A stretch of 54,234 nt of DNA from an uncultured Collinsella sp. (GCA_937934165.1 CALGZX010000074.1:1-54234), one strand, 5' to 3'; positions 26,601 to 35,682 are shown, numbered from the stretch's first letter. The notes: generated by a model from the sequence alone, not told the origin. Translations and numbers: made by a program.

Positions 26601-29600
26601 TTACGCCTCCTTTTTGGTCGAAGCAACAGAGCTGGCGGTGGTGGGCGCAGCGCCAGCGACACCACCCGCCACATCAAAGCGAGCGACATCGGCGGCGTCG
26701 GCGCGACCGGTCACAATGTCAAACGCCAGCTCCTCGGCCTGCGCATGCGTCTTACCGATGGCCTCGGCGGCGGCGACAATCGCCAACACGCGCTCGTACT
26801 CGGTCGGAATGACCTTCACAAAGTGCTTGCTCATCGAGTCGAAGCTGTAGAGCAGCTTAATGCCGCGCGGGCTCTGCGTCGCGTCCACGTGCTCCTGGAT
26901 GAGCTCGCGAATCTGCGCCAGCTCGCCGGCCGTCGGGGCCTTGAGCTCCACGCTCTCGTGGTTCACGCGAGCACTGAGCGTGCCGTACTGATCAAAGACA
27001 TAGGCCACGCCGCCTGTCATGCCGGCGGCAAAATTCTGCCCGACTTCGCCCAAGATGAGCGCCAGACCTCCCGTCATGTACTCGCAGCCATGGTTGCCGC
27101 AGCCCTCGACCACCACCGTGGCACCGGAGTTGCGTACGCCAAAGCGCTGGCCGGCCAGGCCGTTAATGAAGCCGCGACCGCTCGTGGCGCCAAAGAACGC
27201 AACGTTGCCCACGATGATGTTCTCGTCGAACTTGTAGGTCGCATGCGGGTTGGGGCGCACCGACACCTCGCCGCCCGAAAGGCCCTTGCCAAAGTAGTCG
27301 TTGGCGTCGCCGCACACGTTGAGCGTAATGCCGCGCGGCAGGAAAGCGCCAAAGCTCTGACCGGCCGAACCATCGCAATCGATGGTGATGGAGCCGGCGG
27401 GCAGGCCCTCGGGATGCGCCTTGGTCACCGCGTTGCCCAAGATGGTGCCCACGCAACGGTTGACGTTGGCGATGTCGGCGCGGAAGCGAATCGGGCGCAG
27501 GTGCGCACGGGCATCGGCCGTATAGGGCACAAACAGCGTGGAGTCGAGCGTCTTGTCGAGCTCGCTGTCCGCAGCCATCTGGGGCAGGAAGTGACGGCCG
27601 TCGGCGCCCGGGATGTGGGCACCAAACTCACAGGTCGCGCTTGCCAGCACGGGCGACAGATCGAGCAGGTTGGCCTTGCGGTTGCCCGGGACCTCGATCT
27701 GGCGCAGGCACTCGGGATGGCCGACCATCTCGTCGACGGTGCGGAAGCCCAGGCTCGCCATGACCTCGCGCAGCTGCTCGGCAACAAAGAGCATAAAGTG
27801 CTCGACGTGCTCTGGCTTGCCGCGGAAGCCGCGACGCAGGCGGCAGTTTTGCGTAGCGATGCCGGCCGGGCAGGTATCCTGCTGGCAGTCGCGCTGCATG
27901 AGGCAGCCCATGGAGATGAGCGGCATGGTCGCAAAGCCAAACTCCTCGGCACCCAGCAGGCAGGCGACGGCGACATCGGTGCCGTCCATGAGCTTGCCGT
28001 CGGCTTCGAGTACCACGCGCGAGCGCAGGCCGTTTTGCAGCAGCGTCTGCTGGGCCTCGGCAAGACCGAGCTCCAGCGGCAGACCGGCGTGCCAGATCGA
28101 ATCGCGCGCCGCGGCACCGGAGCCGCCGTTGTGGCCGCTGATCAAAATCTTGTCGGCGGCACCCTTGGCCACACCGGTGGCGATGGTGCCGACGCCGGCC
28201 TCGCTGACCAGCTTGACCGACACGCGTGCGCCAGGATTGGCGTTCTTAAGATCGAAGATAAGCTCTGCCAGGTCCTCAATGGAATAGATGTCGTGGTGCG
28301 GCGGAGGCGAAATCAGGCCGATACCGGGCGTGGACTGACGGACCTCGGCGATCCAGGGGTAGACCTTCTTGCCGGGCAGGTGGCCACCCTCGCCGGGCTT
28401 GGCGCCCTGGGCCATCTTGATCTGAATCTCGAAGGCGCTGCAAAGATAGCGGCTCGTCACGCCAAAGCGCGCGCTTGCCACCTGCTTGATCGCTGAGTTC
28501 TTGGAGTCACCGTTTGCCAGCGGCGTCTCGCGACGCGGGTCCTCGCCGCCCTCGCCGGAGTTGGAACGGCCGTGCAGGCGGTTCATGGCGATGGCCATGC
28601 ACTCGTGTGCCTCTTTGCTGATGGAACCGTACGACATGGCGCCGGTGTTAAAGCGGCGGACGATGTTGAGCGCGGGCTCCACCTCGTCGAGCGAAACCGG
28701 CGTGCGGCCGCTGGCATTAAAGTCGAGCAGGTCGCGTAGGCGCACGGCACGGCCGGTGCGGTGCAGGCGGGCGCTGTACTTCTTAAAGGTGTCGTAGCTG
28801 TCCTCGCGGCAGGCGGTCTGCAGCAGGTAGACGGTCTGGGGGTCAATCAGGTGATCCTCGCCACCGAGCGGGCGCCACTTGGTCAGGCCCAGTGTGGGCA
28901 GCTGATCGGGAGCAGGGCTCTTAAGGATGACGAGCGCGGCGTCGTAGCGCTCATTTTGCTCGCGCTCGACGTCCTCGATACCCATACCGCCCACACGGCT
29001 CACCGTGCCGGCGAAGTACACGTTGACGAACTCCGGCGTAAAGCCCACGGCCTCGAAGATCTGCGCCGAATGGTAGCTCTGCACCGTGGAGATGCCCATC
29101 TTTGACATGATGGAGACAATGCCGGCAGTCGCAGCCTTATTGTAGTTGGCGATGCCCTGCTCGGCCGTCACGTCCAGGTCGCCGCGTGCCGCCAGATCGC
29201 GGATGCACGCATGTGCGTTGTACGGATAGATGCCGCTCGCGGAGTAGCCCACCAGTGCCGCAAAGTCGTGCGGAGACACGGCGTCGCCGCACTCCACCAC
29301 GATGTCGGCAAAGGTACGCACGCCGGCGCGGATCAGGTGGTTGTGCACGCAGCCCACGGCGAGCAGCGACGGCACGGGCACCTCACCCGCAGCGGCGCGA
29401 TCGCTCAACACCACGATGTTCACGCCGTCGCGGACCGCAGCCTCAACATCCTCTGCAAGCTGCTTGAGCGCAGCCTGCAGCGCGCCCTCGCCGGCGTCGC
29501 GGCGGTACACGGCACGGAAACGGCGGGTCTTAAAGCCCACGCGGTCGATGGCGCAGATACGCTCGAACTCCTCCTCGCTCAGCAGCGGACGCTCCAAGCG

Positions 29601-31298
29601 CACCAGCTGGCAGGCCGTGCGGGAATCCTCGAGCAGGTTGCCGTGGTTGCCCAGGTAGAGCGTGGTCGAGGTGACCATATGCTCGCGCAGGGCGTCGATC
29701 GGCGGGTTCGTGACCTGAGCGAACAGCTGATAGAAGTAGTCGAAGAACGAGCGCGTCTCCTTGGACAGGCAGGCCAGCGGCGCATCGATACCCATCGAGG
29801 CGAGCGGCGCCTTGCCCTGCTGGGCCATGGGACGCACGACTTCGTCAACATCATCCCAGTGATACCCGAGCTTGGCCATGCGCACGGCGGCGGGCACCTC
29901 GGCATCCTCGGCGGGCGCGGGCGCGGCGGGCTTGTCGAGTGCGTCGACGGTCAGCGTCTCCTCGGCGATCCAGTCGCGATAGGGCTTTTCCTTGGCGTAA
30001 CGGGCGCGCAGCTCGTCGTTGTAGATGACGCGGCCGCGGGCAAAATCGACCTCGAGCATCTGGCCCGGTCCCAGGCAGCCGCTCGTCAGGATGTTCTCGG
30101 GGCTCACCTCGATGGTGCCCACCTCGCTTGCCAGCATAAAGCGACCGTCGCGCGTCACATAGTAGCGGGCGGGACGCAGGCCGTTACGGTCGAGGGCGGC
30201 ACCCAGCGTGCGACCGTCGGTAAAGGCGATGGCGGCCGGACCGTCCCACGGCTCCATGAGCATGGACTGGTAAGCGTCGTAGGCGCGGCGCTCCTCACTC
30301 AGGCTGTCGTTGTGGTCCCACGGCTCGGGCAGCAGCATGGATGCGGCACGCGTAAGCGGGCGACCGTTCATGACCAGGAACTCGAGCACGTTATCCAGAA
30401 TCGCGGAGTCGGAACCCTCGCGGTTGATGATGGGCATCACGCGCTCAAGATCGTGCTGCAGCACGGGGCTGTACAGGTTGGGCTCGCGGGCGCGGATCCA
30501 GTTGACGTTGCCCTTGAGGGTGTTGATCTCGCCGTTGTGGATGATAAAGCGGTTGGGGTGCGCGCGCTCCCAGCTGGGCGTGGTGTTGGTGGAGTAGCGC
30601 GAGTGGACGAGCGCCACGGCCGTCTTGACGGCGGCGTCGTTGAGGTCGATGAAGAAGCGGCGCATCTGCGTGGCGACCAGCATGCCCTTGTACACGATGG
30701 TGCGCGAGCTCATGGAGCACACATAGAAGATCTTGTCGCGCAGGGCAAACTCGGCGTCGGCCTTCTTTTCGATGGTGCGGCGGCACACGTACAGGCGACG
30801 CTCAAAGGCGTCGCCCGCCGGCGTGTCGTCGGGACGGCCCAGAAAGGCCTGCAGGATGGTAGGCATACAGGCGCGGGCCGTCTCGCCCAGGTCGTGCGGA
30901 TCGACCGGCACCTCGCGCCAAAAGAGCAGCGGCACGCCGGCCTCGGCACAGCCCTCCTCAAACACGCGGCGGGCATCCTCTACGCCCTTGTCGTCCTGCG
31001 GGAAGAACAGCATGGCCACGCCATAGTCGCCCTCTGCCGGCAGAATCTGGCCGCACTTTTGAGCCTCTTTGCGGAAAAAATGATGCGGAACCTGGAACAG
31101 GATGCCGGCGCCGTCGCCGGTATTCTTCTCGAGTCCCGTGCCGCCGCGGTGCTCCAAGTTGACCAGAATGGACAGCGCGTCGTCCAGGATCTGGTGATGG
31201 CGCTCGCCGTTGATATCGGCGAGCGCGCCGATGCCACATGCATCGTGGTCGAATTCGGGGCGATAAAGGCCCTGCTGCTGAGCGGAATCTGCCTGCAT
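26601..31298 (-). CDS. gltB: Glutamate synthase large subunit
   Basis: 1565 residues; ATG at 31298 after GGGAGGAT. The N-terminal class II glutaminase domain has its catalytic cysteine in HDACGIGALAD, internal rather than at residue 2, so about 20 residues must be removed to expose it. A central linker domain, the FMN-binding synthase barrel (~850-1220) with GEGGEDPRRE, a 3Fe-4S motif CLMQRDCQQDTC (~1128-1139) and the C-terminal beta-helix with GXGXG-type repeats are all present. It makes glutamate from glutamine and 2-oxoglutarate. First gene of gltBD. The region upstream holds an array of palindromic repeats. Confidence 0.96.
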   Translation of the reverse strand: MQADSAQQQGLYRPEFDHDACGIGALADINGERHHQILDDALSILVNLEHRGGTGLEKNTGDGAGILFQVPHHFFRKEAQKCGQILPAEGDYGVAMLFFPQDDKGVEDARRVFEEGCAEAGVPLLFWREVPVDPHDLGETARACMPTILQAFLGRPDDTPAGDAFERRLYVCRRTIEKKADAEFALRDKIFYVCSMSSRTIVYKGMLVATQMRRFFIDLNDAAVKTAVALVHSRYSTNTTPSWERAHPNRFIIHNGEINTLKGNVNWIRAREPNLYSPVLQHDLERVMPIINREGSDSAILDNVLEFLVMNGRPLTRAASMLLPEPWDHNDSLSEERRAYDAYQSMLMEPWDGPAAIAFTDGRTLGAALDRNGLRPARYYVTRDGRFMLASEVGTIEVSPENILTSGCLGPGQMLEVDFARGRVIYNDELRARYAKEKPYRDWIAEETLTVDALDKPAAPAPAEDAEVPAAVRMAKLGYHWDDVDEVVRPMAQQGKAPLASMGIDAPLACLSKETRSFFDYFYQLFAQVTNPPIDALREHMVTSTTLYLGNHGNLLEDSRTACQLVRLERPLLSEEEFERICAIDRVGFKTRRFRAVYRRDAGEGALQAALKQLAEDVEAAVRDGVNIVVLSDRAAAGEVPVPSLLAVGCVHNHLIRAGVRTFADIVVECGDAVSPHDFAALVGYSASGIYPYNAHACIRDLAARGDLDVTAEQGIANYNKAATAGIVSIMSKMGISTVQSYHSAQIFEAVGFTPEFVNVYFAGTVSRVGGMGIEDVEREQNERYDAALVILKSPAPDQLPTLGLTKWRPLGGEDHLIDPQTVYLLQTACREDSYDTFKKYSARLHRTGRAVRLRDLLDFNASGRTPVSLDEVEPALNIVRRFNTGAMSYGSISKEAHECMAIAMNRLHGRSNSGEGGEDPRRETPLANGDSKNSAIKQVASARFGVTSRYLCSAFEIQIKMAQGAKPGEGGHLPGKKVYPWIAEVRQSTPGIGLISPPPHHDIYSIEDLAELIFDLKNANPGARVSVKLVSEAGVGTIATGVAKGAADKILISGHNGGSGAAARDSIWHAGLPLELGLAEAQQTLLQNGLRSRVVLEADGKLMDGTDVAVACLLGAEEFGFATMPLISMGCLMQRDCQQDTCPAGIATQNCRLRRGFRGKPEHVEHFMLFVAEQLREVMASLGFRTVDEMVGHPECLRQIEVPGNRKANLLDLSPVLASATCEFGAHIPGADGRHFLPQMAADSELDKTLDSTLFVPYTADARAHLRPIRFRADIANVNRCVGTILGNAVTKAHPEGLPAGSITIDCDGSAGQSFGAFLPRGITLNVCGDANDYFGKGLSGGEVSVRPNPHATYKFDENIIVGNVAFFGATSGRGFINGLAGQRFGVRNSGATVVVEGCGNHGCEYMTGGLALILGEVGQNFAAGMTGGVAYVFDQYGTLSARVNHESVELKAPTAGELAQIRELIQEHVDATQSPRGIKLLYSFDSMSKHFVKVIPTEYERVLAIVAAAEAIGKTHAQAEELAFDIVTGRADAADVARFDVAGGVAGAAPTTASSVASTKKEA

Positions 31299-31820
31299 CG
31301 CGATCCTCCCCTAGGTGTTAGACAGTCAGTTGACTAGGCATACTAGGAGCATCGCCGGCCCGTTGTGTTTCCCGCCCGTTTCGAAACAATCGCGTAACGC
31401 ACGCCCTACGAGTGGACACCGCCGACCTCAAGGGCGACAACATAGGCCCCAAGTTCGGCCTGTAAGCTCACCGCTTCAAACATCTCAATCTGTAACAGTA
31501 AGACCCAATTTCGACGACTAACTGTTACAGATCAAGATGTTTTCGAGAGACGGTTCCGAATGTCTCAATCTGTAACACGAAGGGTCAGTTTTGGCGGTCA
31601 GCTGTTACAGATCGAGATTTTCCATAGGACCATTTCTTCCTGTCTTGATCTGTAACACCTAGACCCAATTTCCATCCCCAGTTGTTACAGATCAAGACAT
31701 TTCGGCAACCCCCTTTCCCCACCCCATTCAAATACAACTATTTTGTTAGTCATAGTTAACTTTTGAGCCTAAAACGGGTATCCTTTGCGGCGTCAAACAA
31801 ACGGCACACAGGAGCGCACC
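31299..31820. other. Intergenic region between divergent gltB and mntH
   Basis: 522 bp without a gene. It must hold both promoters. The middle is filled by the three-copy 59-bp repeat array at 31481-31699. The 100 bp before mntH are AT-rich with TTTGTTAGTCATAGTTAACT, which could be an operator but fits no consensus well. The 180 bp before gltB contain GTTTCGAAAC. Confidence 0.6.
31481..31699. repeat. Three-copy array of 59-bp family A elements (A7-A9)
   Basis: Copies at 31481-31539, 31561-31619 and 31641-31699, start-to-start exactly 80 bp each. A7 has outer ends CATCT/AGATG where others have TGTCT/AGACA, a matched change. A9 has TCTTGATC/GATCAAGA, again matched. Linkers of 21 bp differ in sequence but begin with TT. 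Confidence 0.92.
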
Positions 31821-33077
31821 ATGCTCAACCATCTCAAACAACATTTTGGCTCCCGACGCACCGGCGGTCACGGAGGCCTAGACATTGCGCGGCATATCGG
31901 CCCCGGGCTGCTCGTGACCGTCGGCTTTATCGATCCGGGCAACTGGGCCTCCAACATGGCCGCCGGCTCGCAGTTTGGCTACGCGCTGCTGTGGATCGTC
32001 ACGCTGTCCACGATCATGCTCATCGTGCTGCAGCACAACGCGGCGCACTTGGGCATCGCCACGGGCACCTGTCTTGCCGAGGCCACGACACGCTACCTCC
32101 CCCGCATCGTGGGACGCGCAGTACTCGCCAGCGCCTATCTCGCGACCATCGCCACCGCCATGGCCGAAGTCCTGGGCGGCGCGATTGCCCTTCAAATGCT
32201 CTTTGGGCTGCCCGTGCGCGCGGGCTGCGTCATCGTGGCGGCAGTATCGATGGCGATGCTCATGACGAGCTCCTACAAGCGCGCCGAGCGATGGATCATC
32301 GCCTTCGTAGGCGTGGTAGGACTCTCGTTTTTGGTCGAGCTTGCGCTGGTCAAGGTCGACTGGCCGCAGGCCGCCGCAAGCTGGATCACGCCCAGTATGC
32401 CCACCGGCTCAGCCGCTATTATCGTGAGTGTCCTGGGTGCGGTCGTTATGCCCCACAACCTCTTCCTGCACTCCGAGGTCATCCAATCCATGCACTTCGA
32501 AGGCCAAGGCGAGCAAGTTATCGAAGAACGTCTGCGCTACGAGCTCTTCGACACGCTCTTTTCGATGGGCGTGGGCTGGGCAATCAACTCGGCCATGGTC
32601 ATCCTGGCCGCAACGACCTTCTTTGCGCACGGCATTGTCGTAGATGACCTCACCGTCGCAGCGGCCACACTCTCCCCCATTCTGGGCCCGGCAAGCTCGA
32701 CCATCTTTGCGGTGGCACTGCTGTTTGCGGGACTATCGAGCAGCGTGACAGCGGGCATGGCGGCGGGAACCATCACCGCGGGCATGTTCGACGAGGAATA
32801 CGACATCCACGACCGACATTCCTCGATCGGGGTGGCGGCCTGTTTCGTCGGTGCAGTGGCGGCGTGCCTGGTCGTCCCGAATCCTTTTGAGGGTCTCATT
32901 TGGAGCCAGGCGCTGCTGTCGCTTCAACTGCCGATTACGGTCTTTGTGCTCATACGACTCACCAGTTCGCCCCGCGTCATGGGCAAATACGCCAACTCGC
33001 GCCCGCTCAACGCGCTGCTCGTAGGGATCGGTGTCGTCGTAACGGCGCTCGACGCCGTGCTGCTAACAGGGATGTGA
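31821..33077 (+). CDS. mntH: NRAMP-family Mn2+/Fe2+ transporter
   Basis: 418 residues; ATG at 31821 after AGGAG. Eleven hydrophobic segments; the metal site motifs FIDPGNWAS in TM1 (Asp-Pro-Gly-Asn) and VVMPHNLFLHSE in TM6 (Met-Pro-His-Asn) are both intact, as in proton-coupled manganese/iron importers of the MntH/DraNramp type. It imports divalent Mn or Fe across the cell membrane. Monocistronic; a 59-bp repeat follows it. Regulation by an MntR- or Fur-like protein is likely but no clear operator was found. Confidence 0.93.
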   Translation: MLNHLKQHFGSRRTGGHGGLDIARHIGPGLLVTVGFIDPGNWASNMAAGSQFGYALLWIVTLSTIMLIVLQHNAAHLGIATGTCLAEATTRYLPRIVGRAVLASAYLATIATAMAEVLGGAIALQMLFGLPVRAGCVIVAAVSMAMLMTSSYKRAERWIIAFVGVVGLSFLVELALVKVDWPQAAASWITPSMPTGSAAIIVSVLGAVVMPHNLFLHSEVIQSMHFEGQGEQVIEERLRYELFDTLFSMGVGWAINSAMVILAATTFFAHGIVVDDLTVAAATLSPILGPASSTIFAVALLFAGLSSSVTAGMAAGTITAGMFDEEYDIHDRHSSIGVAACFVGAVAACLVVPNPFEGLIWSQALLSLQLPITVFVLIRLTSSPRVMGKYANSRPLNALLVGIGVVVTALDAVLLTGM

Positions 33078-33103
33078 TCGGACGGGGCACCTACCCAGGC
33101 AAG

Positions 33104-33162
33104 CGTCTCGATCTGTAACAGATAGACCCGTTTTAAGCCGCCACATGTTACAGATTGAGACA
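33104..33162. repeat. 59-bp palindromic element, family A (copy A10)
   Basis: CGTCTCGATCTGTAACA, 25-bp centre with GACCCGTTTT, TGTTACAGATTGAGACA; 26 bp after the mntH stop codon. Confidence 0.87.
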
Positions 33163-33209
33163 AGCAGTCGGCCGGACTCACAACAGACAGAATCGGCTAA
33201 CAGCAGCCG

Positions 33210-33238
33210 TGACCCCTTGGGGACGGAGGAAAAAGGCC
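33210..33238. repeat. GGGGAC-core repeat (copy D3)
   Basis: TGACCCCTTGGGGACGGAGG followed by AAAAAGG, the same core as the elements at 2289 and 2687 with different ends. Its A-run doubles as the U-tract of the neighbouring terminator. Confidence 0.6.
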
Positions 33239-33263
33239 CCGGCCGAGAATTCGACCGGGGCCC
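33230..33263 (-). terminator. Terminator of the flavin reductase-rubredoxin unit
   Basis: Minus-strand hairpin GGCCCCGGTCGA/TCGGCCGGGGCC with a small loop, followed by TTTTT. Confidence 0.85.
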
Positions 33264-33305
33264 TTGGACAGAGCTATGTGTTGCTGCAAGTCGTGTGCCT
33301 GCGAG

Positions 33306-33449
33306 CTACTCCTCGACGAGCTCAAACTGATCGGGACCGACGCCGCACACCGGGCACACGTAGTCCTCGGGCAGCTCGGGCGTATCGACCTCAACCTCGT
33401 AACCGCAAACGACGCACACGAACTTATATGTCTTCTTCTCCTCAGCCAT
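33306..33449 (-). CDS. Short rubredoxin
   Basis: 47 residues; ATG at 33449 after GAGAGGAG. Two CxxCG knuckles (FVCVVCGYE with Cys12 and Cys15; YVCPVCGVG with Cys32 and Cys35) bind one iron, and GPDQFELV is the normal rubredoxin end. The loop between the knuckles is only 16 residues, missing the segment around DPEEGD..GI.PGT of classical ~53-residue rubredoxins, so it lies between rubredoxin and the rubrerythrin C-terminal domain in build. It is a cytoplasmic one-electron carrier. It lies 89 bp after the flavin reductase gene on the same strand, a probable partner. Confidence 0.9.
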   Translation of the reverse strand: MAEEKKTYKFVCVVCGYEVEVDTPELPEDYVCPVCGVGPDQFELVEE

Positions 33450-33538
33450 GATGTTCTCCTCTCGAACGCGACTGGTGATGTACTTCGCTTATTAGTATAT
33501 GTTCTCAATAAAATAATGCAAGTGTTTTTACAACAATT

Positions 33539-34042
33539 CTAGCCTTGATAGGACGAGGCCTTCGGAGGCGTCTTGCCCTTCAGAACCTTGTGATAGTAGT
33601 CGTACGTCAGCGGCGTCTCGTCGTTCAGGCGCTCGGCATCCTCGACCTCGCCGATAAACAGCAGATGCGTGCCCACATCCACAGTGTCGATCAAACGGCA
33701 GCTAAACAGGGCCGCCGCGTGCTCGGGCACATAGGGCATGCCCAGAGCCGTCTCGCGGGTCTCGTACTTGGCAAACTTGTCATAATCGCTGCTGGTGCGG
33801 AACCCAAAGTTACCGATGTAGAGCATGTCGGCGGTCTGATCGATCACGGTCAGCGCGAACGCTTTGGCCGCGGCAATAACGCCCGAGGTGACGTTGTCCT
33901 TATTCACGGCAACCGAGATGCGCGGCGGCGCGGACGTCACCTGCACCGCCGTGTTGATAACGCAGCCGGCACGTAGCCCGTCGGCCGCGGCACTCACCAC
34001 ATACAGGCCGCTCGGCATCGTAAAGAACGCAGTTTTGTCCAT
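33539..34042 (-). CDS. Flavin reductase-like FMN-binding protein (flavoredoxin type)
   Basis: 167 residues; ATG at 34042 after AGAGGAG (upstream in-frame codons run into the terminator and repeat). The sequence AFFTMPSGLYVVSA, INTAVQVTSAPPRISVAVNK and ALTVID is the N-terminal half of the flavin reductase-like domain that binds FMN in a split-barrel dimer. In anaerobes such proteins occur as flavoredoxins or fused to rubredoxin, as in the high-molecular-weight rubredoxin of Moorella, which transfers electrons from NADH. The downstream short rubredoxin gene suggests an unfused version of that system, used for oxygen or peroxide defence. Confidence 0.88.
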   Translation of the reverse strand: MDKTAFFTMPSGLYVVSAAADGLRAGCVINTAVQVTSAPPRISVAVNKDNVTSGVIAAAKAFALTVIDQTADMLYIGNFGFRTSSDYDKFAKYETRETALGMPYVPEHAAALFSCRLIDTVDVGTHLLFIGEVEDAERLNDETPLTYDYYHKVLKGKTPPKASSYQG

Positions 34043-34093
34043 ATCGATCACTCCTCTAACCCGGCATTGATCCTCATGGATGTATGTACCCAC

Positions 34094-34126
34094 AAAAAAG
34101 GCGGCACCCATAACGGACGCCGCCTT
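34094..34126. terminator. Bidirectional terminator hairpin
   Basis: AAAAAAGGCGGC pairs with GCCGCCTTT across a 13-base loop, between the flavin reductase gene and smpB. On the minus strand the stem is followed by TTTTTT, so it terminates smpB transcription. Confidence 0.8.
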
Positions 34127-34169
34127 TGAGACATATGTGTCAGAACAGTAAGAAAGACGAGACGCCCGC

Positions 34170-34236
34170 AGTTGCGGTGAAATAGGGACTGAATAGCCCC
34201 TCAAACAGGCAAAACAGTCCGTATTCCACCGCAACT
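34170..34236. repeat. 67-bp palindromic element, family B (copy B3)
   Basis: Arms AGTTGCGGTGAAATAGGGAC and GTCCGTATTCCACCGCAACT around a 23-bp centre, 13 bp after the smpB stop codon. Confidence 0.85.
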
Positions 34237-34248
34237 TATGCAGAGTGC

Positions 34249-34719
34249 CTAACGGTTGCGTTCCTTAAGGGCGCGGTCGATCTCGCGTTGGACATCACGC
34301 TTGGCCATATCCTCGCGCTTGTCGTAGAGCTTCTTGCCGCGACCCAGACCCAGCAGCAGCTTTACGCGGCCGTCGGTATTAAAGTAGAGCTCCAACGGAA
34401 CCAGCGCATAACCACGGTTGCGAAGTTTGCCGTCAAGAAAGTCGATCTCCTTGCGGTGCAGCAGCAGACGACGCCGACGGTCGGGATCGCGATTCCACAC
34501 GCCACCATGGCTATAAGGGTGGATATGCAGTCCGACGAGCCAGCACTCGCCGCCACGAATCAGCGCAAAAGTGTCAGTGATCTGGCAGGCGCGCTCGCGA
34601 ATCGACTTGACCTCGGTGCCGCTCAGCTCAATACCGCACTCAAACGTCTCATCGATAAAGTACTCGTGATGTGCCGAGCGATTCTTGGAAATGAGTTTGC
34701 GCTCGCGCTTACTGGGCAT
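34249..34719 (-). CDS. smpB: SsrA-binding protein SmpB
   Basis: 156 residues, full length. The start ATG at 34719 lies after GGAGGCC; longer in-frame starts only add out-of-family sequence. Recognisable segments: SKNRSAHHEYFI, GIELSGTEVKSIRE, the oligonucleotide-binding barrel, and the basic C-terminal tail GLGRGKKLYDKREDMAKRD that enters the decoding centre. It binds tmRNA and brings it to stalled ribosomes for trans-translation. The start overlaps the end of the TPR-like gene by 11 bp, so the two are translationally coupled. The tmRNA gene itself was not found here. Confidence 0.96.
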   Translation of the reverse strand: MPSKRERKLISKNRSAHHEYFIDETFECGIELSGTEVKSIRERACQITDTFALIRGGECWLVGLHIHPYSHGGVWNRDPDRRRRLLLHRKEIDFLDGKLRNRGYALVPLELYFNTDGRVKLLLGLGRGKKLYDKREDMAKRDVQREIDRALKERNR

Positions 34720-35626
34720 CGCCGGCCTCCTTGGCTCCATCGGCGTTTGAGCCCGCAGTCTCGCGCTTTGCCTTGCGCTCGGCATTGAGCTCGGCATCGC
34801 TCTCGCGCACCAGTTTGATAATCGCCGCGCAGGCCTCCTCGCCCACCAAGTCGCGAGCACGTACCGTCAGGCGCGTCGCCTCCTGCTTGTCGCCGTCGCT
34901 TGCAGCATCGGTCGCGCACATAATCAGGCAGATGGCAATCTCGGCCGAAGGCGAGGTCGGCACGCCTTGCAGGGCCAATTCGCCCATCACGTGGTCGTCG
35001 CTCTCATCAGCGGCATCCGGATAGGTGGTATGGATCTTGTTGAGCAGGCGCGTCGTATGCGCATCGTTGGGCGCCAGGCGCAGCGCCAGACGCGCGCAGC
35101 CCACGGCAGCCGAAACGTTCTCGGTCTCGGGCTCCAAGAAATACTGACCTAGATTGGCGTAAGCGCGGGCGGCGCACTTGCCATCGCTTGCACGCTCCAG
35201 CACCGAGAACGAGAGCGATGCCCATTCCTGCTTGTCCTCGAGCGCGCGGAACAGCTCGGCCAAATCCAAGCGATAGTTGCAGTTCATGGGGTCCCAACGC
35301 ACAGCCTGCATCAGGGCATTACGAGCGCTCACATAATCCTGCTGGCGAATGTAGGCAAACGCCATATCAGAGTACAGGCGGTCAAACGGCACCTCGACCT
35401 GCACGAGCTCGCGCGGATCCTTCTCCACGCGGCGATAGGCCAAGCGCTCAAACTTGCTGTCGAAGCTAAAGTATTGGCGCTTCTCCTCCGTCTTGCACTC
35501 AGCGTCGATATACTCCTCGGCGAGCTCCACCAGACGCTCCAGCAGCGGCGTCGCCGTAGCCAGGTCGCCCTGCGCCAGATAGTTCTCGGCATACGTGATG
35601 TCTTGCAAGCTGATGGGCAGATCCAT
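34709..35626 (-). CDS. TPR-like repeat protein
   Basis: 305 residues; ATG at 35626 after GAGGAG. Helical throughout, with TPR-type patterns (AENYLAQGDLATATPLLERL, MAFAYIRQQDYVSARNALMQ, YANLGQYFLEPE) in residues ~5-210. The C-terminal ~90 residues are helical and charged, ending in a Lys/Glu/Ala tail. No enzymatic motif, no signal peptide: probably a cytoplasmic scaffold. Its stop codon lies inside the smpB start, so the two genes are co-expressed. Function unknown. Confidence 0.75.
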   Translation of the reverse strand: MDLPISLQDITYAENYLAQGDLATATPLLERLVELAEEYIDAECKTEEKRQYFSFDSKFERLAYRRVEKDPRELVQVEVPFDRLYSDMAFAYIRQQDYVSARNALMQAVRWDPMNCNYRLDLAELFRALEDKQEWASLSFSVLERASDGKCAARAYANLGQYFLEPETENVSAAVGCARLALRLAPNDAHTTRLLNKIHTTYPDAADESDDHVMGELALQGVPTSPSAEIAICLIMCATDAASDGDKQEATRLTVRARDLVGEEACAAIIKLVRESDAELNAERKAKRETAGSNADGAKEAGDAQ

Positions 35627-35682
35627 GGCTACTCCTCGATCTGAGCGAAACACGGCAGGCGCCGTATATACGGTCAATACAC

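Noticed and set aside
29211..31337. A 708-codon plus-strand frame
   Set aside because: Antisense to gltB, which is complete and well conserved.
31360..31420. GlnR-like site (GTTAC...GAAAC) upstream of gltB
   Set aside because: Spacing between the half-sites does not match the known GlnR arrangement, and the GTTTCGAAAC palindrome alone is not specific.
31735..31770. MntR/DtxR operator before mntH
   Set aside because: The AT-rich TTAGTCATAGTTAAC stretch is suggestive but has no good dyad matching known consensus sequences.
34140..34300. tmRNA gene next to smpB
   Set aside because: Only a family B repeat and a terminator lie there; no tRNA-like ends or tag reading frame seen.
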